This document shows, piece by piece, positions 54,901-64,000 of a stretch of 64,000 bases of DNA. Origin of the DNA: Edaphochlamys debaryana (Eukaryota > Chlorophyta > Chlorophyceae > Chlamydomonadales). Under the pieces are notes generated by a model. It worked only from the letters and a program-made list of their open reading frames with translations. It had not been told where the DNA came from and did no database searches. The translations under genes and the position numbers were made by a program. The DNA is taken from positions 124,001 through 188,000 of the forward strand of contig JAEHOE010000124.1 of NCBI GenBank assembly GCA_016858145.1, given 5' to 3'. The first letter of the stretch is position 1, and each line of letters starts with the position of its first letter.

Positions 54901-55986
54901 GATGATCTTCGGGCAGATGCCCCCCGCCATCCAGGTAGGCCTGGGGGCTGTGGTGGTCATGGAGCAGGCATACACCGGCTGTGCCGGCATCTCGCCGTGA
55001 TGGTGCCGCGAACACGCACCGGTATCTCCCTTGATCCAGCTCGTTCCCGTGGGCTGCTGTGCGGTGTGCGCTCTTCCCTGGCGCATCACTTCGATCCCGT
55101 TGTGCTGGACCATCCGCTGCCTCCCTCCGCCTCTTCACCGCCGCCGCCCCCAGGACGACCCCGCCTACCAGCAGCCCTGCTTCGCCACTGCGGTGGGTGG
55201 CACGGGCCGAGCGCTGGGGGCCTATCCATGCGACGTGACCCTCCCCGTGCTGGGCGGTCTTGACAAGGGTGGCTGCCAGAAGGCAGGAAAAGGGCTGCCC
55301 TGTGGTCTTGAAAACAGTATCGTTCATCCGGCAACGGTTGGCAACGGTCGGTTGATCGACGTTAACCGTGATGCCGTTCGCCCCGTCTCCTGTGTGCAGT
55401 GCTCGCTCGGTGCCACGGTGGCAGCGGCCTCTGGCGGCGCTCCGCCTCCCTGCCCCAAGGTCAGGGGGCTCGGGGCAGCGGCCTCCGCGGGTGCCTCCGC
55501 GGCTGCGAAGCAGTGAGGTCGGCTCCGGCGGCCAGTGCCCCCGGGGAGGGCGCTCCGTGGGGGAGCGCCTCTCCCCTAGTTTAAGTAGCCAGGTAGGGGT
55601 AGGGGCGGGGGAACTGCTAGGCAAGCGCGAGGACCACCACGGCGCGAATCAAGCGGGTGCGCGGCAGCGGGCAACCTGGAGACCGTGGGCCGGGGTTGCC
55701 TTGCCAGAGCAACGGCCCTGTTGGTTCGGGTCGTAGGAAGGACCGAGGCAGTGTACCACCTGCACGCGCTCCTTTTGCCCGAAGCCATCTGCGCCTGCTC
55801 CCTGACTGCAGCCTGGCCGCCAGCGTTCACCGACTCCCTACCTGTTTGCGAAAGGGCCGAGCTGCCAACTTGTCCTGCGGCCCTCACTGCCCCCTTTGGC
55901 TACCCCCTGTGTCTTGTCCTCAGGTGGCGACTGAGAAGGAGCGCGCAGCCATCAAGGCCGCCAGCGCCACCGCCGCCAGCGCCTAG
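51961..55986 (+). CDS. D27-like beta-carotene isomerase, plastid targeted
   Basis: Eleven exons: 51961-52083, 52520-52613, 52831-52922, 53275-53330, 53635-53743, 54039-54146, 54501-54512, 54833-54934, 55154-55192, 55400-55459, 55924-55986, giving 285 aa. The N-terminus (MCSVAITGQRSVVCPTRAS.. PRRAKMLVRATA) is a typical algal plastid transit peptide. The body has DNFFDLLFIKLYSKKMA, then the Cys-rich core [42 protein letters not shown] and PCFATACS, diagnostic of the DWARF27/DUF4033 family. D27 is an iron-containing enzyme that isomerises all-trans to 9-cis beta-carotene, the first step to carlactone and strigolactones. A green-alga member may act in other apocarotenoid paths. Exon 7 is a 12-nt microexon coding IPTQ. 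The last residues are an Ala/Thr/Ser tail. Confidence 0.9.
54501..54512 (+). other. 12-nt microexon of the D27-like gene
   Basis: ATCCCCACCCAG between CTGCAG and GTGTGT encodes IPTQ, a part of the conserved CK-x-PTQ-xFF motif, so it must be included. Confidence 0.85.
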
Positions 55987-57986
55987 GCGGGGAGCAGGGT
56001 GCCTTTTTGTGAAGCGGAGCGTAGAGCGGCGACATGACCACGAGCCATGCGGAGAGACGAGCGCGCAAGGAGCGGGGTGGAGGCGAGGGGACAGGGCGGA
56101 GCGGCTGCAGACAGGGGCCTGATCGTGAGCATGAACGTTAGCGACAGGGGCGAACCTGGCCTCAGAAAGCCGAGAGTCCATGCATTCCTTTCGGTTGGTA
56201 CGGTACCGCTGCCGAGGACAGCTAGGCGACGTAACGGTGGGAAAGAGGCTTTGGGCGGGAGCGGAGCTGTGTGCGCACGAGTGACTGGGCATGTGCATGA
56301 TCACGGGGGCGGGGGGTGCATGGGCTGTGGGGTGTGGGTGGATGCTGGCTGGACCAGCTGGACTGCGAGGAGGCAGGCTCTGGGTGAGTGCAGAGCGCTG
56401 GGAACCTGTTACGACGCGGACATACCCTGCAGTGCCACATGATCCCGGGGCCCTGGGATGGGCCGCGATCGCCTCGCACTCCTATGCCTCCGATCCAGTT
56501 AATTAGGGTGGGGCCAACAGGGCATGGCCCAAAGTCCGTGCAACGTGGCGTCAAGAGACACCGGTCAGTGCGGGGCCTGAGCCTGGGTCCCCCCGGGACC
56601 TTCACCTCCAGAAGCAGACTCTCTGACAGTCAAGCGCAGTGGACACCGGACACAGTCAAGCCCTTCTGATTGACGAGGCACAGCCGTGGGGCTGGCATCC
56701 CAAAGACCATCCTCTGCTCCTGCTCAATCCACACGAGCGTAACAGTGGCCTGACAGGCAGGGCGCGGGGGGATCAGGCACGAGGGGGATCTTGTCTGAGA
56801 GGGCATGGCGCCCAGTACGTAGTCAGTATACGCACCCCGCCCACGAGGGCACTCGGCTCCATACCGTGGGGTGAGCACAGGGCCCTGGTAGCGCCCCGGC
56901 GCTGCCGTGCGCCACGCATCCAGGACAACCTGGGTCCACCCCTCAGGTCCAGGCCCTGAGTGCAGGTCATGAAGGGGACAAACCGCGCCCAGCAAGGCCG
57001 GCGTGCGCCGGTCGCCTTCGGAGGGCCGTTCTCCGATGGACCCCGCCCGGTGAGGGCCGGTCCTGGCCACCGGCGGGCGTCGGTCCCCGTAAAATGGCCC
57101 TCGTCCCGGGGTATGGGCACTGCGTTCACTGCCAATACCCAAGAGAAGGGACTGTGAGCTGCACGATGTTCGGTGGAGAAGTACTGTCCACAGAGTTGAT
57201 CCCTCAAGAGGTTGAGACAGAGGCTGGCGCTGTGCGCGAGAGCCCATTCCTGAGCCCTCACCACGCCGGCGCTGGGCTGTAGTTGCTGCGGTCGCCTGCG
57301 CCACATCGCCAGTGTCCTGTTCGCTGACAGCTAAACGCCTTAATACGCCAGTGCCTGAGGTGGCTGCAAGGCGGAGGCGCCGTGCCGCTTTCGCCTGGTC
57401 CCCCGCAGTTGTTGGCGGGTCCCCCACGGTTGTGGTGGCCCAGGAGGCGCCCCGAGCCAAGGGGCCCTGGTCCTAAGCTCCAGGAGGCTAGCTCCTCACG
57501 AACGCCAAGCCGCGGAGGGTTGCAAGCTCGCATACAGCGTCGTCGCGGCCTTGGACTGGGGTCCAGCACGGGGACACGAGAGCGGCGGCGGCAGGCGCCG
57601 CTCCGAGGGTCCGCGGGGTGCAGTGGCGTGAGACTTCTCCATACGTCGCGCTTCAGGGCCATGCCCTCACGCCACGTGTGCCCAGGAGGAGCTATTGAGC
57701 GCTGGCGTGGCTACGCTGGAGCGGCTGGCTTGATCGCGCCGAGGTGGGGTCGAGGACGTCTTCGCGGAGGCACAACGTGGGGCAAGAGGTCTGATTAGAA
57801 AGAGTATGTTGTGTATGCAGCGACGGGGGCGCGGGGCGAGGCCATAGGCGCAGGGGCAATGCAAGGCGGGGTGATGGAGCCCGATCCGGCACCAGCACGT
57901 CGGTTTGGCGTGCCCTTCACTCACATAGTGGCCCACAGCTTGCAACCTTAGTAGCCCGTTCTAATTTTGAGCAGGACCTCGTCAAA
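55987..57986. other. Spacer of 2 kb, no gene recognised
   Basis: 3' flank of the D27-like gene and upstream region of QCR6. The long minus-strand frame at 56630-57460 lacks any recognisable domain or splice-linked partner. I see nothing I can support. Confidence 0.45.
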
Positions 57987-58611
57987 ATGTAGGTGAAGCG
58001 TCTTATCGAGCATACTGGTTCTGCAGTCCCCGAAGCTGAGCTGACCTGCACATTTTACATGGTGGCTGCAGGGTGGAGTACACTGAGGAGGACCCCAAGC
58101 CCCAGGTGCGTGTTGTCGGCTCCGAGCCATCACACGCTCTCCGAAGCCTGGTGCCAGTCTTCCAGCCCTCTTCTCCCATTCCAAGCATTGACTTCTTGTG
58201 CTGGCGACTTGCAGATTGAGGAGGACTGCAAGCCGGAGTGCGTGAAGGAGTGGGCTGCCTACAAGGTGCGCGCAGGGCCGCGCCCGGGACCTTCTGCATG
58301 CTTGGAGTATGGATTGTAGAGCGCGTCTGAGAGGGCACGTTGCATGGGCGTGACCGTGCCAGTCGAGCAGCGAGAATCACCTTGCCGCCCTGTGTGTCGG
58401 AGCAGGCGTGCGCTGAGCGCATCAAGGCCGACACCACGGGGCAAGCTCACTGCACGGGCCAGTACTTCGACTTCTGGAAGTGCGTGGATCACTGCGTAAG
58501 TGTCGCCGAGCATCCTCTTTGTGGGGTGGCCATCACGTGGGAAGCCTCTTAACTCGCCCTCGCATGCCCCTCCTACAGGCTGCCCCGAAGCTGTTCCACC
58601 ACCTGAAGTAG
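57987..58611 (+). CDS. QCR6: Ubiquinol-cytochrome c reductase hinge protein
   Basis: Five exons: coding 57987-57988, then 58072-58105, 58215-58265, 58406-58495, 58579-58611, giving 69 aa. The hinge protein is an acidic intermembrane-space subunit of mitochondrial complex III that helps dock cytochrome c1 with cytochrome c. Hallmarks are the acidic N-terminus (VEYTEEDPKPQIEEDC), CKPECVK, HCTGQYFDFWKCVDHC and the end APKLFHHLK. Six Cys (17, 21, 31, 45, 55, 59) fit the twin disulfide helical hairpin. No ATG lies in frame in exon 2. The start codon is formed by joining AT at 57987-57988 (donor GTAGGT) to G at 58072; the unspliced ATG would be followed by TAG. TGTAA at 58944 is a likely poly(A) signal. 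Confidence 0.92.
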
Positions 58612-58943
58612 GCGACGCGGAGCTCTGGCGCGGGAGGAAGACACAGCTTAGCAACTTGGGGGGGAGGGGAGTGCGGGAGTACCCGCACGGGCACGCTCGG
58701 AGCCACGATGCTCGGAGCGGCTGGCGACCGGCGATGGCGGGGAAACAGAGAGTGTGACGAGGTGGTTCATAGGTAGATGGGAGCTGGGCAACCAGCGCTC
58801 GGGGCCGGCTGCCGGGCCGGTTGACGTGCAATGTGAAGGACGGGTAGGGTGCCCGTCGGGAGTGACCGCAGCTGCGGGGGTGGGGCTAGTGAGGCATGCA
58901 ACCGTGCAGAGGCATACGCGAGGAGCAAGGGTAGTGTCAGTGA

Positions 58944-58948
58944 TGTAA
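58944..58948 (+). terminator. Poly(A) signal TGTAA of QCR6
   Basis: TGTAA 333 bases after the QCR6 stop codon. Confidence 0.55.
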
Positions 58949-59256
58949 GCAACCTCTGGGCGCTGCATGTTCTGGTCCGGGAGACTCGCTGGGGCAGGAC
59001 GGGCCGTGCCCGCGTTTGAGGGGACCACAGAGCAGCTGGCTCATGCGCGCGCATTGACTCGGGGCCGTGCTTGGGGATCTGGGGCCTAGACAGCCGGGTT
59101 TATGTCAGCTACTGCCACAGTGGAGCAGCGGTCTGGGAAGGGCTCGTGAGGCCTCGTAGGGGGCCTGACAGTGCCAAAGTTGAAGCCGCTCCCACTGGTG
59201 CTCAGCGACGCACATGGCCCAACCCCAAAGCTACGTCCTCCAGTACCAGCTTTCCG

Positions 59257-59261
59257 TTACA
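59257..59261 (-). terminator. Poly(A) signal TGTAA of the ankyrin gene
   Basis: Minus-strand TGTAA about 190 bases after the ankyrin stop codon. Confidence 0.5.
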
Positions 59262-59451
59262 GCGCCGCACAAGCCGCAAGCACCAGGGGGTGTACCTTAG
59301 TTGATGCTGCCCCTGCTGATCGGTCTGGTGCCACAACCATCCTGCACCAGCCTTTGCCTCGAATCCGCCTCCGACCTGCGAGCGCCCTCACGCACGCACT
59401 CCTTCAGTGCCCTAGGTGCTGACCAGGAGACCACCCGACGGGGGGTCCGCC

Positions 59452-62400
59452 TCACTCGAGCAGGCGCCGGCCTTCCACCCCCTCTGGGTCTGCTACGTCC
59501 CACGGCGTCAACCCGTCCTGCAGAAAGCGTGAGGGGGAGGTTCGGGGCATGGAAGGGAGGGAGGACCCAGGCAGGGAGTGTCTTGGGAATGGACAAGCGA
59601 GGGACAAATCCCTTAGCATCATTCCGCCCACACCCGTTCACACTTTGCCGAGCACTCCAAGCCATGCGCCCCCATACAATGTGCAGGCTGTGCACCCCAC
59701 GCGCGAGTTCCCCCAGAGTCTCCCCACGCCGTACCAAACACACGCCGAGGGGCTGGGCCCCATGTAGCACCCACCTTGTCCTTTGCGCTCTTGTCCGCTG
59801 CCGCCGCCAGGAGGGCCGCAATGACCTCGGCGCCGCTGCCCCGCGCTGCGTGGTGCAGCGCCGTGCTCCCGCCCTGCGCGTGCGGGCGTCATGGGGGCAG
59901 GGGTTCAGACGGAGGTGACAGGCGCTGCGTGGACTACCGGCCAGATGCGGCGGTGCTCGGAAAGGACTGCTGTCGTGCGGGGGCTGGGGGCCCGCTGTTC
60001 AGGGCGTCAGGGGACGCGGGCGACGAAGCGGCCAACCAGCTCGCTCTCAGGGCCCCTGCCCAACGCGCCCTCTTCCAGCGCGTGGCTCAGTTGGCTGTGC
60101 CCGAATTCACAGTGCAGGATGCCAACGAGGACCGGACATTGCAGCCATTCGGCCAGCTCCACACGCTGCCACGTGTGAGCGTGTGACTCCCCCCCAAAGT
60201 GACTCCCTCCCGTGTCTCCTTTCCCCCAAAGGCCCAAACTCGCCTTGTCCACCGCCGACGCGGAGGCCCCCGCCGCCAGCAGCGCCCTGACGGCCGCCAG
60301 CCGGTTGGCGGAGGCGGCGCGGGCCAGCGGCGTCTCACCGTCCTGAAGTAGGAGGAGGAGGGGGCGGGGGAGCGGACGGCGGGAGAATGAACGGGCGGGG
60401 CAGGCACGAGAGGGAGGGCCCTGAGGGGAGATGTCCTCTGCGGAGGCACCCGCGCGGCGGCAAGCGTGGCCTCGCGCGCTTCTCTATTGACCCGGGTGCG
60501 GCCCGTGCGTGGCTCCAATTGGGCTCCATTGCAGCCCGGGCAGAGCAGGTCCGTCTCGGCACCGTCCCGGTGTGGGCCTGCTCCCCTCACGTCTCAGCCT
60601 AGAGCCTCGGGCCCAGAGCCTCGGGCCCAGAGCCCACCCATGTGTGCCTCGTAGCCGCAGCCTTATACGGGGCCCCAACCCTAGCTTGGCTCCCCCCATC
60701 GCCGCCGCACCTTGTTGGCGGCCTCGATGCGGGCCCCCGCCGCCAGCAGCTCCTCCAGGGGGCCCATGCGCTCGCCGAAGGCCGCCCAGTGGAGAGCGGT
60801 CTCGCCGCGCTGGGGGCGGACGGGTACCGTAGGGGCCAAGGGGTAGGGGCCAAGGGGCGTGCGAGGGCTACGGGTTACCGAGTTGTATAGCGGGTCGAGC
60901 GCTATTAGAGAGTAACACAGGGCCAGAGCCCAGAGACCGCGGGCGCTTGCAGCAGCGAGGAGGGCGGTGACGCAGGGCGGGAAGGGCAAGGGGCGCCTGG
61001 CTCATGCGCCAGGCTCGGGCCCCATTCCTCGTCGTGCCTGCCCAAGCGGGCCATACTCGCCCCCCAATCCAGCCCCACCCCACTCCTTCCTTTCCCCCAG
61101 GGTGCCCCAGGGTGCCCAACGTTCTCTCTCCAAGGTGCCCCATAGGCCGCTCACCGAGTCCGCTGCGTCCCTGTCCGCCCCCGCCCCCAGCAGCGCCCCC
61201 ACCAGCTCCCGCGAGGCGCTCAGCACCGCCTGCGTCAGGGCCCGCTCGCCCGACTGCCAGGGGGCAGGTGGGGGGTGGAGGCAGTGAGAAGGCGTGGGGA
61301 AAGGCCAGGGGCAGCCAGGGGCAGCGTGGGGCACGGGACAGGGCCACGGGAGAAGGCCCGGGGAGGGGATGGTTAGCGGAGGAGCATGGGGGCTCAGCTG
61401 GGGTTGCAAGGACAGACGGCGGACCGGCAACAGGCGCCGCGGCTCCTGCAGCTCAGTAGCGGGGAAGTGCACGGGGAGCTAGGTGCGATGCGGTGCAGAG
61501 AGGGGCGTGTCGTGGTGGTGCCTGTGGGGTGCCCACCTTGCTGGCGGCGTTGACGTCTGCTCCCGCGGCGATCAGCGCCCGGGCTGCGTCCAGCCTGGCG
61601 CCGTGGGCCGCCAGCCACAGGGGCGTCACCAGGGCCTGGGGGCCACCACGGGGGAAGGGGGAGGAGGGGAAGGAGGGTGGGGTCAAAGCAAGGTGGGGGG
61701 TGTCGGGTGTTGCGTGGATTCGCGCCGCTGGGGAAGGGGCAGACGGTACACTTCGGGGGGGCGAGGGACCGCTTGGGGCCAAGAGGCCCCGCCGCTGCTG
61801 GTCAGGCCGCAAAGATCATGACTGTAGTCAGCCGGGCGGCCCTGGGCCCTGCGCGCTTGAAAACCGAGGGGCGGCCTGCCCCTGCTACTATAGCCAGGGA
61901 CGGGCGGCCCTGGGCGAACTCACCGCATCTCGGGCGTCCTTGTCTGCGCCCGCCCCCAGCAGCGCCTGTACGGCGGCCACGTGGCCCCGGGAGGCCGCCA
62001 CGTGGAGGGCGGTCTGGCCGTGCCGCTGCTGGGCCGCATGGGGGTGGAGGGGGTGGGGGTGAGAGGTGACGGGATGGGGTGGGGTCCGGCGGTCAGCAGC
62101 GGGTTTCGTGGTGGTGGGAAGGAGGTCCGTCCCGAACAAGCTATCGGAGAAGCACCTACCGCCGCCAACGGCTCGGGCCCTCGGCCTCGACGTGCAGATC
62201 GCGCCGCACGCCGTCCTCCCAAGCCCTCCCACGGTCCTCTCAAGTCCCAAGCGCCCCTGGGGCACGCAAGCGCCCCGCCCCGCCCCCGCCCCCCCCCGCC
62301 CCGCCGCCACCCTTCCCCCCACCCACCCAACACACACCTGTGCCTCCCTGCTGGCCCCCCCCACCAGCAGCGCCTCTATGGCCCCCACGTGCCCCTCCCC

Positions 62401-63859
62401 GGCGGCGACGTGCAGGGGCGTGGAGCCGTCCTGAGGGCAGGGGAGGGGGGAGGGGAGGGGGAAGGCCAGTGCGCGGAGCTGGCGTTGCGGGACACGAGCC
62501 AAGGTGAAGGGGGTGGGGGGTGCGAGGGGCAAGGTTTGCAGAGCTCCCTACTCGCTCTCCGCACCCCGCACCCCGCACCCCGCACCCCGTCTCCAAGGCC
62601 CATGAGGGCATCAGCGCTCCTACCTTCCATGCCACCAAAGACGCCCCCCCCTCCGTTGGCAATGTACGGCACCTTTCGGTACCCCCCTCCCTCGCTCGCG
62701 CACCTGTGGGTTCGCCACGGCATCCGGCGACGCGCCCTCCTGGAGCAGGGACTCCACCGCCGCAGCGTCACCCCTGCGGGCAGCTTCCGCCAGCTTCCGA
62801 CCCAGATCCTCCGCCGCCGCCGTCTGCTCCGCCGCCATGCCCGCCAGACCAACCACTCCCGCGATCGCCGCCAACCGCCGCGGCCCGAATCCAAGCTTGG
62901 ATCCAACCGCCAGCAGCGCGGCGTCGGCCGCGCCGCTGACCCTCACCAGATCCTGTACGGCATCCGCCAGGGCCGAGGGACCGTCGAGCTTCTTCCTGTG
63001 TGGGGCAAGAGGCCAAGCAAGAGCTGAGAGGTGCAGGGAGTGATAAGGTGCAAATGAGAGATCACAGGCGGGTTGAAGGGAGGAGGTGGCAGGCGAAAAG
63101 GTGGGGTGAGGAGCGGCGAAATAGAGACCAGAGACCCCACGCAGTCGCCCTCTCCACCCACCAGCAGAAGTACGAGTAGACCGCCCACACTCTGTCGGCA
63201 TCGGCCCAGGCCTGAGGGGATGGGGGGGAGAGAGGGGTTGGGGACGAGTGACAGGGTGGAGCTGGGGGGCTGGGGGGCCTGAGCGCCCACACCGAAGACC
63301 CCACCGCTTGCCCTCCTTGCCCCTCCTTGCCCACTGGGGGGCTGGGGGGGCTGGGGGGCAGCCAGCCTGCACCCGCCAACCCCTGCCCCATCCCATCCTG
63401 AAGCCCAACACCGCATACCCCACCGCATGTACCTCCCCCACCCCCCATCCCAGCCCCCACCAACTTACCCCTTCCCCCCCATTCCCCACCCTCCCCACCC
63501 CCAACCCTCCCAAGCCCCACCTGGTACACGCCGGCATGGACCTCCGACAGGTACCCCAGCAGCCACACGGGGGAGGGCGCCTCCTCCAACCGCCCCGCCC
63601 GCCACGCACGGGCCGCCGCCGCCAGCAGGGCCGCCAACCGCCCCGGCAGGTCCTCCGCGCCAGCGCCCACCAGGCTGCCCGCCGCCAGCGCCGCCGCCAG
63701 CGGCGTCGCCACCGCCGCCAGCAGCTGGCCCGCCTCGTCCCCGTCCTTGTCGTTCGTACCGCCGTTCGTACTGCCGATCGTAATGCCGCCCAGGATCTTG
63801 CGGTAGATGGCCAAGGAGGGGGCTGCGGAGTCGCCGCCGCTCCGTAGCACGGCGTCCAC
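59452..63859 (-). CDS. Ankyrin-repeat protein, 5' end outside the window
   Basis: Eleven visible exons: 63859-63521, 63211-63162, 62995-62704, 62430-62338, 62028-61924, 61635-61537, 61253-61155, 60809-60711, 60342-60244, 59873-59775, 59517-59452 (479 codons). The first exon opens in phase 0 after a CAG acceptor with no start, so more exons lie past 63,859. The N-terminal part is Ala/Leu-rich helical (LAAVATPLAAALAAGSL, VHAGVYQ, VWAVYSYFCW) and unassigned. Then come eight ankyrin repeats and a cap: e.g. DGSTPLHVAAGEGHVGAIEALL, GQTALHVAASRGHVAAVQALLGAG. From 61635 down, five repeats each occupy one exon of exactly 33 codons, phase 0. The intron after the exon 60342-60244 has a GC donor. Ankyrin arrays bind proteins; partner unknown. 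Confidence 0.88.
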
Positions 63860-64000
63860 CTGCAGTGGTGGACAATCCAAGGGTGATCTTGGATTCAGGA
63901 TCCGGAAGTAGATCGCTGATCGGGTATGAGGACCCCGGGCGCGGGCCCCTCCTGCCCCCGGATCAATCCGATCCCGCCCAGCCGCGCAGCTCCGTTACCC
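63860..64000. other. Intron or upstream part of the ankyrin gene
   Basis: Minus-strand sequence preceding the first visible ankyrin-gene exon ends in CCACTGCAG, a good acceptor, so this is probably intron. Confidence 0.6.

Larger units (their letters stand above)
58612..59451. other. Convergent spacer between QCR6 and the ankyrin gene
   Basis: 3' untranslated regions of the two converging genes; no coding sequence seen. Confidence 0.55.

Noticed and set aside
56630..57460. 276-codon minus-strand frame between D27-like and QCR6 genes
   Set aside because: Low-information sequence with no recognisable motif or linked exons.

Overview
The window is nuclear DNA from a green alga, most likely a volvocine species close to Chlamydomonas. 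The evidence is very high GC, genes cut into many short exons by GTGAGN/GTGCGN...CAG introns, TGTAA poly(A) signals, an H3 that is one residue shorter than the animal form after K27, and four core-histone genes whose 3' ends carry the hairpin GGTGTTTCTCAACACC. All gene models were spliced by hand from sequence; exon limits were placed by reading frame, splice consensus and knowledge of the families.

Layout. (i) 1-23 kb: four truncated-hemoglobin genes, here called A (1007-4520, -), B (6363-9256, -), C (11066-13609, +) and D (21090-22867, -), with a complete histone set between C and D: divergent H2B/H2A (15.1-16.3 kb) and divergent H4/H3 (18.5-19.5 kb). All four globins begin with an N-myristoylation-type MGxxxS sequence. 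(ii) 24-32 kb: ribosomal protein eL34 (-), divergent from an RCK-family (MAK/ICK/LF4) flagellar-length kinase (+). (iii) 33-42 kb: a membrane-anchored DAPG-hydrolase-like (PhiG) protein (-), divergent from a TIR-domain protein with a long acidic tail (+), then a small orphan coiled-coil gene (+). (iv) 43-56 kb: a 21-exon GT77 arabinosyltransferase of the XEG113 type (-), divergent from a D27-like carotenoid isomerase (+). (v) 58-64 kb: QCR6, the complex III hinge protein (+), and an ankyrin-repeat protein (-) whose 5' end lies beyond the window.

The genes do not form one pathway. What unites the left third is a globin family expansion wrapped around replication-dependent histone genes. Several genes touch known algal biology: flagellar length (LF4), hydroxyproline-rich wall or flagellar glycoproteins (XEG113), carotenoid cleavage (D27) and respiration (QCR6).

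Points that most deserve a second look are: the loss of heme-pocket residues in globin D; the B10 Tyr-to-Cys change in globin A; Cys-Pro motifs and a conserved retained-intron reading frame in globins B and C; a near-identical copy of the eL34 promoter and start region inside an intron of the neighbouring kinase; a 7-nt microexon; a start codon split by an intron; and an apparent excess of GC-AG introns.
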